Notes under the pieces: model-generated
What the model was told of the DNA's origin: nothing
Database searches by the model: none
What the model saw: the letters and a program-made list of their open reading frames with translations, nothing else
Translations under genes and position numbers: made by a program
Assembly: GCF_046244385.1 (NCBI RefSeq)
Contig: NZ_CP176366.1
Coordinates: forward strand, 434,001 to 498,000
Reading direction: 5' to 3'
From: Methanospirillum stamsii
GTDB lineage: Archaea > Halobacteriota > Methanomicrobia > Methanomicrobiales > Methanospirillaceae
DNA length: 64,000 nucleotides
Part shown: positions 18,303 to 27,024 of the stretch, in pieces
Layout of the letters: every line of letters begins with the position of its first letter
Numbering within the stretch: the first letter of the stretch is position 1

Positions 18303-18778
18303 TATCCAACCCCCTGCGTATGTATTGCTTCAATAACCCGTTCCAGGACTTCACGTCTCTTTTTTGACTCTTTTTTCATATCCCGAAGTGCCGAGACCAT
18401 CTCTTCCTGCATCTTCAGGCTTCGTTTCTGTAGCTTGACCATTTCTTTTAGATACTCAAGACCAAGCTCAGACCGATAAAACATTTCTTTTTGGAAATCT
18501 CCAAAATGTGGTTCAAAGTGAGTAAGGTCACCATGAAATTCAGTCTCGGTAATATTCATCGATTCAACAGAGATGAGTGGTTCATCCTCTGCTTTCAAAT
18601 CTTCACAAAACCGGGATAGCATCTCCTCTTCACCTTCGGCCACGATCCTGACTGACCCATCCGGAAGATTTTCAGCATACCCGAAAACACCGTACCGGTT
18701 GGCAACCAGCCGGGCAAATCCCCGAAACCCGACTCGTTGGACACGCCCGGTTACAAGAATAGTTAATCGTTTCTGCAT
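18302..18778 (-). CDS. Acylphosphatase-domain protein with coiled-coil tail
   Basis: 158 residues. The first 95 or so form an acylphosphatase domain: GRVQRVGFRGFAR contains the phosphate-binding loop and catalytic Arg, and YAENLPDGSVRIVAEG contains the family's conserved N-x-x-D-G-S-V, including the catalytic Asn. Free acylphosphatases are about 90-100 residues. Here an extra 60 residues form a highly charged helix (KRSLKMQEEMVSALRDMKKE) predicted as a coiled coil. The active-site residues are intact, so it may hydrolyse acyl phosphates such as carbamoyl- or acetyl-phosphate, or bind them as a sensor. Coupled to the 123-residue gene. Confidence 0.75.
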   Translation of the reverse strand: MQKRLTILVTGRVQRVGFRGFARLVANRYGVFGYAENLPDGSVRIVAEGEEEMLSRFCEDLKAEDEPLISVESMNITETEFHGDLTHFEPHFGDFQKEMFYRSELGLEYLKEMVKLQKRSLKMQEEMVSALRDMKKESKKRREVLERVIEAIHTQGVG

Positions 18779-18838
18779 AGGCTATGGTTGTCCTATGCTG
18801 AGACGGGAAACGGGTTTAAGATTTCGATACTCTCATAG

Positions 18839-20458
18839 TCAAAAAATGAGGTGGAGATCCAGTTCAATTCCCATTGCCGGCTGATCGATATCAAATCCAT
18901 TCAGGACTCCGGGGTGAATTTCTCCAAAGACTCCTACTTTTTTCCCGTCAACCATGATGTCTGCTGACCGGCCGTGTATGAATGCCGGATCGCTGCTTTC
19001 ACGTGGAGTATAAGAGATTCCAAGTTCTCTCATGAGAGCATCGGTGGTTGCATATGCCTCAGAAAAATCCGCACCCGGATGGGTTGAAGCTAACGCAAGT
19101 TTCTGGTATGTCTGCATTTCCAGAACCACATCTCCGGTGTGGAAGATCCGCTGAGGGAGTTCACGCCGCTTGTTCATTCGCAGGAGATCAAGGAGAAGGG
19201 GCAGGAGGTCTGTCCTTACCAGAGTCTGCTCTTCTGAAATCGGGTGGAGGACCCGGAGTGCATTTGGATCCGGATTTCGCTGCATCCGGGTATACATGAC
19301 ATCTTCGTTTGAGAGGGTAAACGGCATGACCTCAAGATACCCAAGCCCACAGCAGATATCACGGATAGCCGATGCGTGTTTCATGATGGGATGCTCACAT
19401 CCGGCTGCAAAGGTCGTCGGAAGGGCAGCATTAAGCGATCCAAATCCTGCCCCAATGGCTACATCCTCATAGACATCCCATTCGTGCATGATGTCAGCAC
19501 GGTAACAGGGTATCCGAATGGAGACAGAATTATCACCGGACTTTTCAGCACCAAACCGCATCTTTCTGAGGATTTCAGCCATTTCTTCGGCGGAAAGGGA
19601 GGTACCCAGGAGTTTGTTACAGGATGATACCTTTACTTCCCTGGTTTCAGGGGAGAGGTCAGGCATGATTACTCCGTTAATGGATACGCTCTCACATTTT
19701 CCTCCGGCGGTGATGAGCGTCGTGCAGAGTACCTTAAGAGCAGTCATGACTGCACGCTCATCGGTTCCGGTCACATCAAGGAGCAGATTTCTTGATGCTT
19801 CGGTCACTCTTGTCAGTTCACCATTGATAATCGGGGGGAATGAGAGCACATTGCCGTTTGCATCCTCGATAAGAGGCATGACCGGCTTATCTTTTACGAT
19901 ATGAGCATAGTCCCGGCCTTTTGGGTGCTCTTCCATGATCTCCGCAAGGGTCATCTCCCGGTCAAAGTCAAGCGGAACAAAAGACCGTGATACCGGGGCA
20001 CCGTAATACCTGAAGGGAGGAGTTACCTTATCAAGGTCATGGACACCGATGGCAACTTTTGCCCGGCCACGGCCAACCACCCAGTGCAATGCTTCCTGGA
20101 CACCCATGAGACTGATGATTGCCTCATTGTCAAGGTGTACATCCCGGATTACCGCTGATCCAATGTATGGCCTGACTTCTTTCAGGTTTGGATCCACCGT
20201 AAAGGAGATGGAGGAGGGACTGACCGGATAGATCTCTTCTCCGGTTTCAAGGCCCAGAAATCCCCTCATTGCCCGGGCGACTCCTTCGGTAGAGTAAAGA
20301 TCAACCCTGGACGGGAAGAACTCAACATCAACCTGTTCCTCAAGGATACGCTCGATATCTGAACCGATCATGGGGAGGTGTTCGATGATGGTCTTCCGGT
20401 CGGTACCGCACAGACGTTCAAGATACTTGTAGGGAAGTGACACAACCGGCATCAGCAT
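18839..20458 (-). CDS. pheT: Phenylalanyl-tRNA synthetase beta subunit
   Basis: 539 residues, the shorter archaeal/eukaryotic PheT that lacks the bacterial N-terminal tRNA-binding extension. B3/B4 editing-domain sequence is seen (GRAKVAIGVHDLDKVTPPFR near 130-150), then the B5 domain (CNKLLGTSLSAEEMAEIL near 279) and the catalytic-like core (EDVAIGAGFGSLNAA near 329). PheT pairs with PheS in an alpha2-beta2 enzyme charging tRNA-Phe. Its start overlaps the pheS stop by 7 bp, so the two are translationally coupled. Confidence 0.95.
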   Translation of the reverse strand: MLMPVVSLPYKYLERLCGTDRKTIIEHLPMIGSDIERILEEQVDVEFFPSRVDLYSTEGVARAMRGFLGLETGEEIYPVSPSSISFTVDPNLKEVRPYIGSAVIRDVHLDNEAIISLMGVQEALHWVVGRGRAKVAIGVHDLDKVTPPFRYYGAPVSRSFVPLDFDREMTLAEIMEEHPKGRDYAHIVKDKPVMPLIEDANGNVLSFPPIINGELTRVTEASRNLLLDVTGTDERAVMTALKVLCTTLITAGGKCESVSINGVIMPDLSPETREVKVSSCNKLLGTSLSAEEMAEILRKMRFGAEKSGDNSVSIRIPCYRADIMHEWDVYEDVAIGAGFGSLNAALPTTFAAGCEHPIMKHASAIRDICCGLGYLEVMPFTLSNEDVMYTRMQRNPDPNALRVLHPISEEQTLVRTDLLPLLLDLLRMNKRRELPQRIFHTGDVVLEMQTYQKLALASTHPGADFSEAYATTDALMRELGISYTPRESSDPAFIHGRSADIMVDGKKVGVFGEIHPGVLNGFDIDQPAMGIELDLHLIF

Positions 20459-21885
20459 CTCCCTCCATGAGTCGGCATCTGTCTGACCCAGTCAATATCA
20501 CTCTGGTATAACTGGCGAAGGTCGGTAAGGCCCATCCGGAGCATGGCAACCCGTGAGACACCAAGTCCCCAGGCAAGGACCGGACAGGTAATTCCCCAGG
20601 GCGCCGTTACTTCTTCCCGGAAAATTCCGGCTCCTCCAAGTTCTACCCATCCAAGTTCCTCGATGTATACTTCAGGTTCAACACTTGGTTCAGTGTACGG
20701 GAAGTAACCGGGCCTGAACCTGACCGATTCAAAACCCATACGGGTGTAAAATTCTTTTAAAAATCCAAGCAGGTTCCGGAAGGTTACATTATCGTCCATT
20801 ACTATTCCTTCAAGTTGTTCAAACTCAGGGAGGTGAGTGGGATCTATTGCCTCTCTCCGGTATACCCGTCCGATACAAAACGCCTTGACCGGAGGTTTTG
20901 GATGAGCAGCAAGGTGCTGGATTGAAAGACTGGTGGTATGTGTCCGGAGCACGGTTGCCTTTGCTTTTTCCGGGTCCCACTTTCCTCCCCATCCGGTAGA
21001 GGAGGTATTTCCCCCGGTCTCATGCATGTCCCTGACTTTCTCCCAACCCTCGGGAAGATCCTGTTTTCCGGCAAGGTGGAAGGTATCCTGCATTTCTCTG
21101 GCCGGATGATCCTGTGGCTGGAACAGGGCATCAAAGTTCCAGAATGCTCCCTGCACAATGCTTCCATGAAGCTCGGTGAATCCCATGTCAAGGAGAATCC
21201 GACGCATTTCGTCAATCATCCGCTGATAGGGGTGGATTTTTCCCGGCCAGACCGGCCTTGGGTGTTTGTTGATATCATACCGGCGAAGGGTCAGGTCTTT
21301 CCATGCACCGGAACTTATCTGGTCGGCGGTGAGTGTTCCGGTCTCTTCGGACAGGTCTATACCGGCTGCAGCCAGTTTTTGGCCCAGCTCAGTTATGCTG
21401 ATGACATACCTGACAGATTCTTCTTCGGTTGCAAGGCCACGCTTTATCAGTTCTTTCTTGATGTCAGCCGGTGCATTGTCAAGGTTCTTTACATGTATTT
21501 CAAGTGATGAAAGAGAAGCGTCCCCGGTCTTGATGACGTTTCCGGATTCTATTTTTACCCAGCCAAGACGCTTCATCCAGCCAAGCCCGATTTTTGCATG
21601 GGGATGTTTATTCAGATCGGCCATGGATGAAGAGTCTCCAAAACTGTTATAGAGCTGGCGTTCAGGTAGTCCTTCACTTAGATACCTGGTGCCTTCTTCA
21701 GTCAGGGATAATGTTGTCGTAACATTCCGCTCAACAGTTGCAAGATCTTTTTGTGATAAGAGTCCCCCGTACTGGACGACTGAATCAGCCGGACGGTCAA
21801 GGATAACTCCCATCTCTTCCGGAGTTGTTGTGCCGCATTTTACCAGCTCAAGAAGCAGTCGTTTTTCATTCAGGGTTAATTGCAT
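20452..21885 (-). CDS. pheS: Phenylalanyl-tRNA synthetase alpha subunit
   Basis: 477 residues. The N-terminal winged-helix region (about 1-150) is typical of archaeal PheS. Class II motifs follow: HPYQRMIDEMRRILLDMGF (motif 1 region) near 216, VLRTHTTSLSIQHLA (motif 2) near 310-325 with FCIGRVYRREAIDPTHLPEF, and the C-terminal AWGLGVSRVAMLRMG (motif 3) near 440. It binds ATP and Phe and makes Phe-tRNA. A ribosome site (caggagat) precedes ATG 21885. Confidence 0.96.
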   Translation of the reverse strand: MQLTLNEKRLLLELVKCGTTTPEEMGVILDRPADSVVQYGGLLSQKDLATVERNVTTTLSLTEEGTRYLSEGLPERQLYNSFGDSSSMADLNKHPHAKIGLGWMKRLGWVKIESGNVIKTGDASLSSLEIHVKNLDNAPADIKKELIKRGLATEEESVRYVISITELGQKLAAAGIDLSEETGTLTADQISSGAWKDLTLRRYDINKHPRPVWPGKIHPYQRMIDEMRRILLDMGFTELHGSIVQGAFWNFDALFQPQDHPAREMQDTFHLAGKQDLPEGWEKVRDMHETGGNTSSTGWGGKWDPEKAKATVLRTHTTSLSIQHLAAHPKPPVKAFCIGRVYRREAIDPTHLPEFEQLEGIVMDDNVTFRNLLGFLKEFYTRMGFESVRFRPGYFPYTEPSVEPEVYIEELGWVELGGAGIFREEVTAPWGITCPVLAWGLGVSRVAMLRMGLTDLRQLYQSDIDWVRQMPTHGGRC

Positions 21886-22224
21886 GGTATCTCCTGATAT
21901 CGTCCGGTATTTTGTTTTAAAATGTTTGCAGGTTTTTTTGTCATTTTTATGTTTTGCATAGTTGTAAATCTCCTGATAACCTTCGGTAACAGTAATCGAT
22001 TATTACAGGGGCCCGGGAAATGTCCAGACCCCTACCTAAACGAAAAGAATGAGCAGGAAAAGAATGGAAAGAATGATCCGGTATTGCTCATAAGTCTGCT
22101 GTACTGTTACCTGTGATTAGTATTTATAAGATCGGGATCGAAAGCAACGAGTAACGGAATAACTGAAAACCCATTATGATCCGGCAGAAGGAACACTTTT
22201 GATTTATTGCAGGTAAGAGGTATT
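21886..22224. other. Intergenic region upstream of pheS
   Basis: 339 bp between divergent pheS and a degraded nucleotidyltransferase gene. It holds the pheS ribosome site and AT-rich promoter-like sequence near pheS. The middle part includes a GC-rich patch (caggggcccgggaaatg) and purine-rich runs. No RNA gene, repeat or conserved ORF is seen. Base composition changes from here into the accessory region that runs to about 28.5 kb. Confidence 0.3.
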
Positions 22225-22437
22225 ATGGCAATGAGAAAGGACGGTGATAATCTTGTTCTTGATGGCCGTTATCTTTCTAAGCTTGACCATTTTGTCTGTG
22301 ATGTTCTTGATATTCTCACCAGATATTCAACCTATGTTATCGTTAGCGGGTATGTTGCAATACTTTTTGGCAGGACAAGGAGTACAGAGGATGTTAATGT
22401 TATCTTCTGGAAGATTTCTGTAAAACTTTTGGAGTAA
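22225..22437 (+). pseudogene. Truncated nucleotidyltransferase-like protein
   Basis: ATG 22225 follows a purine-rich site (aagaggt). The product begins like a small-family nucleotidyltransferase: LDGRYLSKLDHFVCDVLDIL, then YVIVSGYVAILFGRTRSTED, the glycine-rich strand and loop where such enzymes carry the metal-binding acidic residues. After EDVN the reading leaves the family pattern and stops within 11 codons. A neighbouring frame over 22400-22452 reads LLEDFCKTFGVTYD, suggesting deletion plus frameshift. The second half of the enzyme is absent, so it is probably inactive. Confidence 0.5.
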
Positions 22438-22440
22438 CCT

Positions 22441-22695
22441 ATGATCCCCCCAGATAATTCATTTCGTGATAACCTTCGAAAAGAACGGATATGGTTTGTA
22501 AAAAAGTCCGTAGAGTGGGTAAATTCTGTTCCAAATGAGATCTGGAGTAAAGAACAGTGTGATTTTATTGACTCACTCTTTTCAAACAGAAAAAATTTCC
22601 CCCTAACCCGTGAGCAATATCTTCACATGATTGAAAAGGCTCGTTCTCTATCTACCCGGAGAAAAGGAAATCCACCTATGCCTGCAAAAAAGTAA
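22441..22695 (+). CDS. Small hypothetical protein next to nucleotidyltransferase remnant
   Basis: 84 residues with the pattern DNSFRDNLRKERIWFVKKSV then WSKEQCDFIDSLFSNRKNF, which reads as a folded helical protein. I believe related small ORFs sit next to nucleotidyltransferase genes in other archaea, but I cannot verify this here. It starts 3 bp after the upstream remnant's stop. Possible partner or antitoxin of the degraded gene. Function unknown. Confidence 0.45.
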   Translation: MIPPDNSFRDNLRKERIWFVKKSVEWVNSVPNEIWSKEQCDFIDSLFSNRKNFPLTREQYLHMIEKARSLSTRRKGNPPMPAKK

Positions 22696-22702
22696 AAATC
22701 CC

Positions 22703-22924
22703 TCATCTGTCAGACAAAACAAGAGTCTGGTACGTCCGGCGGGCTGCTTCCATCAGTATTTTGTCAGTATGCTCAAAGGAGGGAACAAAACCCCGTTCAC
22801 TCCATTTTATCTCCTCCAATATTTTTCTACTACCCGGAGACATTCTGACTGTTAGCCGCTCACGGTCTGAATCATTCATGGGAACGCAGGTTAATGCATC
22901 TCTAAACTTCCTGGTGATAGTCAT
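22703..22924 (-). CDS. Small hypothetical protein, possible ribbon-helix-helix type
   Basis: 73 residues. The centre reads RLTVRMSPGSRKILEEIKWS, a strand followed by a helix, which recalls ribbon-helix-helix DNA-binding proteins, though the second helix (FEHTDKILMEAARRTYQTLV) is longer than usual. It is convergent with the 84-residue gene to its left. No partner toxin is adjacent. Function unknown; an orphan antitoxin-like regulator is one possibility. Confidence 0.4.
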   Translation of the reverse strand: MTITRKFRDALTCVPMNDSDRERLTVRMSPGSRKILEEIKWSERGFVPSFEHTDKILMEAARRTYQTLVLSDR

Positions 22925-23096
22925 AAAATCTCCCGCTTATTTACGAACGAACTGGATAGTGTGTCCACCAGATCCAAGTGGTTCTCTTAATCGCCTGTTA
23001 CTCTTTGTTGAATCAGGTGGTGGTATGTATGTTTATTGTACTGAATTGGAATTTTTTATATGAGATATTGTTCATATTCATAGTCCTTAACCTTAT

Positions 23097-23329
23097 CTAG
23101 ATAATTATTAAAATGATTTCAGCTTTCAAAATCTCCAGATTGAGATTCGCCTACTTCAAAATAGAGAGTAAGGTTCCTTTTTTGTTCATGATGAAGGGGA
23201 ACAGCAAATGATTGATCCCCTCGCTGCAAAATGACATGATCACCCACGAGTACGCCTGACAACTGCTCCATGATGACAGAGAATTTTTATCAATTCCCTT
23301 CCGGATAAAACCGGGAGTTTATGAGACAT
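23097..23329 (-). pseudogene. hicA: hicA toxin pseudogene (two frameshifts and one stop)
   Basis: Read by eye, the minus strand starts ATG at 23329 and gives MSHKLPVLSGRELIKIL then GAVVRRTRG, a classic HicA N-terminus. A +1 shift in the run gtgggtg (near 23254) moves the frame, after which DHVILQRGDQSFAVPLHHE continues the HicA core with its conserved His. A second shift in an A run (near 23187) is needed to continue as KGTLLSILK, followed by an in-frame TAG where relatives have Gln, then ANLNLEIL. The ATG overlaps the end of hicB, as in hicBA operons. Probably a dead mRNA-interferase toxin gene. Confidence 0.7.
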
Positions 23330-23543
23330 TTGCAATCTCTATCCGGGCTACCTGAGTCGTTGATAGAGCAAGCTTATCTCTTAAATCATCCTGTAGTACA
23401 TCGAGAAGAAGTTCAATCGCTTCTTTAATGTTATCCAGAGCCTCCTCAACAGTTTCTCCCTGGCTTATCGCTCCAGGTAATTCAAGACATTGAACGGTGT
23501 AGCCACCTTCTTCCTGAGGCATTATGAAAATTGTGTATTGCAT
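23319..23543 (-). CDS. hicB: HicB-family antitoxin
   Basis: About 74 residues from ATG 23543 (an upstream in-frame ATG at 23570 would add nine unlikely residues). The pattern YTIFIMPQEEGGYTVQCLEL then PGAISQGETVEEALDNIKEA is the partially degraded RNase-H-like fold of HicB. HicB neutralises HicA and may bind DNA through a C-terminal domain, which this short form lacks. Its partner, which overlaps it downstream, is broken, so this is an orphan antitoxin. Confidence 0.8.
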   Translation of the reverse strand: MQYTIFIMPQEEGGYTVQCLELPGAISQGETVEEALDNIKEAIELLLDVLQDDLRDKLALSTTQVARIEIANVS

Positions 23544-24088
23544 AACACCACTATAGAACAATAATTGCACCTCTTAAAGAATATAGATAACTATTCATGG
23601 ATTTTCAGATACTTTTCTCCATATGATCGGCCATATCAGACTGCCTATTTACTAGGTCAAATCGATTTTTTTATTAACATGAGTGAAACATTATTATTAT
23701 CGATCTCATGATATTCACGATTCCTCTCCATATCTCCATTCACTCGAAAGATTTTCGATGTGAAGAAAATGCCTAAAATTATGTTTAGGCATCATGACCC
23801 TCCGGGAGACGTGAATGTTTCGGAGGTCTTTGGAGGATGGGCACTTTTGAGAGGCGTTCTGGTACCAGGAATTACTAGATTTATCCTGATTTTTATAAAA
23901 GGGCCATTCCCTCCAGTTGATGGTATGCTTTTTTTGATCTCTCCGATTCTTTGGGGATTTCGGTTTGTTATTCCGGACAATCCACAACATTCCCGAAATT
24001 CAAGGCAGGTTTCCACACACCTACAACATCTGATACATTATTTGGATCTGGAAAAAACACAGGGCATACTAAAAAATTCAGAGAGGTT
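23544..24088. other. Gene-poor stretch between hicB and exported protein
   Basis: About 545 bp. Long overlapping open frames exist on both strands between 23715 and 24092, but none has a good start site or a recognisable domain, and their amino-acid patterns look like chance translation. The segment near 24081 (gagaggt) provides the ribosome site of the next gene. It may contain remnants of decayed genes, which I cannot identify. Confidence 0.3.
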
Positions 24089-26170
24089 ATGATGAAAACA
24101 CCCGAATTGCTTAAAACTATAATCGTATGTGTACTGGTAACAGCACTGCTCATAATTCCCGCTTTTGGAGATGGAAATATCACAGAACCGTCTGACAGCG
24201 GAGTGATTGACAGCGAAACATCTCCACAGCAGCCAGCCGGTGACGGAGATTCTGGCGTCGGTGATGATCCCGGAACTGATTCTCAGCAGCCTGAAGGATC
24301 TGGAACGAACGAAGAGAATACGCCGGATGAAAATACAGAGGATGAAGAAACCGATAACACAGGTGATGATCCCGGAACTGATTCTCAGCAGCCTGAAGGA
24401 TCTGGAACAAACGAAGAAGATACACCGGATGAAAATGCAGGGGATGAAGATTCTGAGGGTACAGGAGAAGATGAAGGGAGCGATGGTGAATCTTCAGAGA
24501 TTTTTGAGACTTTATCGCCTGAACCTCCTGTTCTCATGAAGAGCATGACCACTTCCCCTGACACCGGAGCACCTGATCCCCTGGCAGAGTCGGGGACTTC
24601 AGATCCGGGTGCTGGTACCGGAGTGGTTACTCTTGGGACGGTTCATATCACCGCAACCGGAACAGAATTAACGCCCGGTGGAGGAAATGGTTACACCTTC
24701 ACCGGAACTTACAGTGATGGTCAGATTACGATAACCGGCCAGGGTGATAATGCAGGACAATATTATCTTCGGGAGGATCTTCACAGTTCAGCTAATGATT
24801 TTGCGATCCAGATTCAGACATCCGGAGTCACCCTGGATGGAAATGGATTCAGTGTTATCAAGACCGGATCTGCCGGATCTTCTGGAGGGATCTCTCTCAC
24901 CAGTGAAGCGGACGGAACCACTGTAAAGAATTTTGATGGGAGTAACGCATTAAGTGACCACTCAGGTATCACTGATTTCAACAGAGGGATTGAGTCATAT
25001 GGTGATAATGTTGTTATCACCGGCAACAAAGCAACCGGTAATGTTAATGCTGGTATCTATTCTGGTGGGGATACAGTAACGATCTCTGATAACTTAGTTC
25101 AGGGAACACACCCCAACGGGGATGGAATCTTTGTAATAGGATCACAACCGAATGTAATCGGCAACACAGTCACCGATAATCCCGGGGCATCTGGAATTAA
25201 CACGGATGCAATCTCTGCAACTATATCAGGAAATACCCTACAAAGAAATGAAGGAGGAATTATGTCCTATGGTGAGGGTTCTACCATACGAGACAATACT
25301 ATATCGGACAATATTTACGGGGGTATCTATTTGACTGACAGCGAAACGGGCGTTACGATAACCGGAAATACGGTTCAGAACAATCCGAGAGGTATTATGT
25401 TTGAAGATCAGGGCGGAAGTGGAAATGGTCATATCTACAATAATTATTTCGCAAATACACAAAATGTTGATACCTCTGATGACCCTGATATCAGTGCCTA
25501 CACCTGGACCAACCCCTCAGGACCCACTCCCGGAACAAACATTGTCGGCGGCTCGAACATCGCCGGAAACTATTGGAGCGACCCGACCGGGACCGGCTGG
25601 TCAGATACCCATGCAAGAGATTCCCGTGGATATACCGATGACCCGTATGAGATCGCCAATGGAGTGTATGACAACAAACCACTGGTGAAAACACCTGCAC
25701 CAAATCCCAATCCAAGCCCGTCACAGAACCAGGATACCGACTCTGCAACAAACCAGAATACCAATAATCCAGGCTCAGGATCATCAGATACACCTCGGAT
25801 AAACGTAGTCCTCACCGCTGCCTCTGTAGGAAATCCCGCTTCTCCGGGCACTACGACGAATCTTATTCTTACCCTTGAAAATATCGGGACATTACCACTC
25901 TCACCGTCAGCCAGAATTATTCTTGTTCCGGTGAATGAACGTGCAGAACCAATCGGAGAACAACCCGTTGAATATGTTGACGGGAAATTTATCCTGAATT
26001 ATCCTCTATTGATCCCAACCGAACCAGGAACATATACGTACATCTTCAGTCCGGTCATGGTGACAGAGGATCCGGATACCGGAGAAGAGGTACGGATTAC
26101 CGTAGGGGATAAAGTTCAATTCACTGTTGTGGTCGGTGAGGATGGAACCGTAACGGTGACAATGGGGTAA
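24089..26170 (+). CDS. Exported right-handed beta-helix protein with acidic repeats
   Basis: 693 residues from ATG 24089, preceded by gagagg. The signal peptide is LLKTIIVCVLVTALLIIPAF (cleavage after about 28). An acidic Pro/Gly/Gln-rich region (about 30-155) contains two 34-residue repeats starting DDPGTDSQQPEGSGTNEE. From about 190 to 480 there are many short repeats of the type ITGNTVQNNPRGIMF and ISGNTLQRNEGGIMS, typical of NosD/PbH1 parallel beta-helices. A linker rich in Asn/Ser/Pro (about 535-570) precedes a C-terminal beta-sandwich (about 575-693) like archaeal COG1361-type adhesion modules. No C-terminal membrane anchor is seen. Likely a secreted or S-layer-associated surface protein, possibly carbohydrate-binding. 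Confidence 0.8.
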   Translation: MMKTPELLKTIIVCVLVTALLIIPAFGDGNITEPSDSGVIDSETSPQQPAGDGDSGVGDDPGTDSQQPEGSGTNEENTPDENTEDEETDNTGDDPGTDSQQPEGSGTNEEDTPDENAGDEDSEGTGEDEGSDGESSEIFETLSPEPPVLMKSMTTSPDTGAPDPLAESGTSDPGAGTGVVTLGTVHITATGTELTPGGGNGYTFTGTYSDGQITITGQGDNAGQYYLREDLHSSANDFAIQIQTSGVTLDGNGFSVIKTGSAGSSGGISLTSEADGTTVKNFDGSNALSDHSGITDFNRGIESYGDNVVITGNKATGNVNAGIYSGGDTVTISDNLVQGTHPNGDGIFVIGSQPNVIGNTVTDNPGASGINTDAISATISGNTLQRNEGGIMSYGEGSTIRDNTISDNIYGGIYLTDSETGVTITGNTVQNNPRGIMFEDQGGSGNGHIYNNYFANTQNVDTSDDPDISAYTWTNPSGPTPGTNIVGGSNIAGNYWSDPTGTGWSDTHARDSRGYTDDPYEIANGVYDNKPLVKTPAPNPNPSPSQNQDTDSATNQNTNNPGSGSSDTPRINVVLTAASVGNPASPGTTTNLILTLENIGTLPLSPSARIILVPVNERAEPIGEQPVEYVDGKFILNYPLLIPTEPGTYTYIFSPVMVTEDPDTGEEVRITVGDKVQFTVVVGEDGTVTVTMG
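24260..24463 (+). repeat. Tandem repeat, two copies of a 102-bp unit
   Basis: Copies start at 24260 and 24362 (ggtgatgatcccggaactga in both) and are nearly identical for the first 75 bp, diverging in the last part. Each encodes 34 residues of the acidic linker of the exported protein. In-frame repeat units of this kind commonly expand and contract by recombination or slippage. Confidence 0.85.
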
Positions 26171-26274
26171 GGACTGGAATAGAATCACGATTTAATAATC
26201 AAAACTAATATGCGGCCACAAATTTCACTTTTTCACTAAAAATTTCATTTAGTATTGAACATATACATATAGAC

Positions 26275-26610
26275 ATGAAACCGATCCCGGTATCCCATGA
26301 AATACTGGCAGACATTATCAGGGATGTGTTTTCATCCCATGAAACATCAATTGATTCCATTATCCTTTTTGGGAGCCGTGTATCAGGAAATACCAGGGCG
26401 GATAGTGATTGGGATTTTCTCATCGTCACTACAAATAGAATTAATCATTCATTGAAACGAAAAATTACTTCAGAAATAAGAAAAAAGTTCATCTTCGCCT
26501 ATGATATAGATGTAGATCTTGTTGTGGTACCAAAAGAAGACATGATATCAGGAAAAACTGACACCGGGCGAATTTCTTACTATGCACTTCGAGATGGTAT
26601 TGCGATATGA
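26275..26610 (+). CDS. MNT-type nucleotidyltransferase domain protein
   Basis: 111 residues with the minimal nucleotidyltransferase signature GSRVSGNTRADSDWDFLIV (GSx10DxD) near residue 34-52 and a third acidic strand, YDIDVDLVVV near 80. Such proteins pair with HEPN proteins in toxin-antitoxin systems where the MNT protein nucleotidylates or otherwise neutralises the HEPN toxin. The catalytic acidic residues are present. It overlaps the HEPN gene by 4 bp (ATGA). Confidence 0.85.
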   Translation: MKPIPVSHEILADIIRDVFSSHETSIDSIILFGSRVSGNTRADSDWDFLIVTTNRINHSLKRKITSEIRKKFIFAYDIDVDLVVVPKEDMISGKTDTGRISYYALRDGIAI

Positions 26611-27017
26611 CAGACCGGTTTAAAACGGTCACGCATTGGTGCCACAAAGCTGATAACGATCTGAAAGCTGCAAATCATGAGATAGATCATGAGGATGGAG
26701 CATTTGACACAGTTTGCTTTCATGCACAGCAAACTGTGGAGAAATATCTAAAAGCATACCTCGTCTTTCATGGAAAGGAGATTCCAAGAACTCATGCTCT
26801 AATCAGACTGATCAAGGACTGTATATCGATAGACGGATCTTTTGAAAAATTAATTGAAAAAGAGATCGATGAACTTACAGATTATGCTATAGAAATTCGT
26901 TATGCTGACGACTTCTATATTCCAAACAGAGAAGAAGCCAGAAATGCGATAGATAAAGCTGAATATGTAAAAGATTTCGTGAAATCGCGATTGTCTAAAG
27001 GTGGATTCATTGACTAG
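26607..27017 (+). CDS. HEPN domain protein
   Basis: 136 residues, all helical, with the HEPN pattern ADNDLKAANHEI, CFHAQQTVEKYLKAYLVFHG near 38-57, RTHALIRLI near 63, and YAIEIRYADDFY near 92. It lacks an obvious Rx4-6H RNase motif in the usual place, and many members of this subfamily are not active RNases. Coupled to the upstream MNT gene. It may be a toxin-like or a structural partner of that nucleotidyltransferase. Confidence 0.85.
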   Translation: MTDRFKTVTHWCHKADNDLKAANHEIDHEDGAFDTVCFHAQQTVEKYLKAYLVFHGKEIPRTHALIRLIKDCISIDGSFEKLIEKEIDELTDYAIEIRYADDFYIPNREEARNAIDKAEYVKDFVKSRLSKGGFID

Positions 27018-27024
27018 CCCGACA

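Noticed and set aside
22000..22035. GC-rich patch ggggcccggg considered as structured RNA
   Set aside because: Only a short palindrome; no longer stem or conserved RNA pattern surrounds it.
23715..24016. Overlapping open frames on both strands before the exported protein gene
   Set aside because: No ribosome site, no domain, and each looks like chance translation of the other strand; recorded only as a gap.
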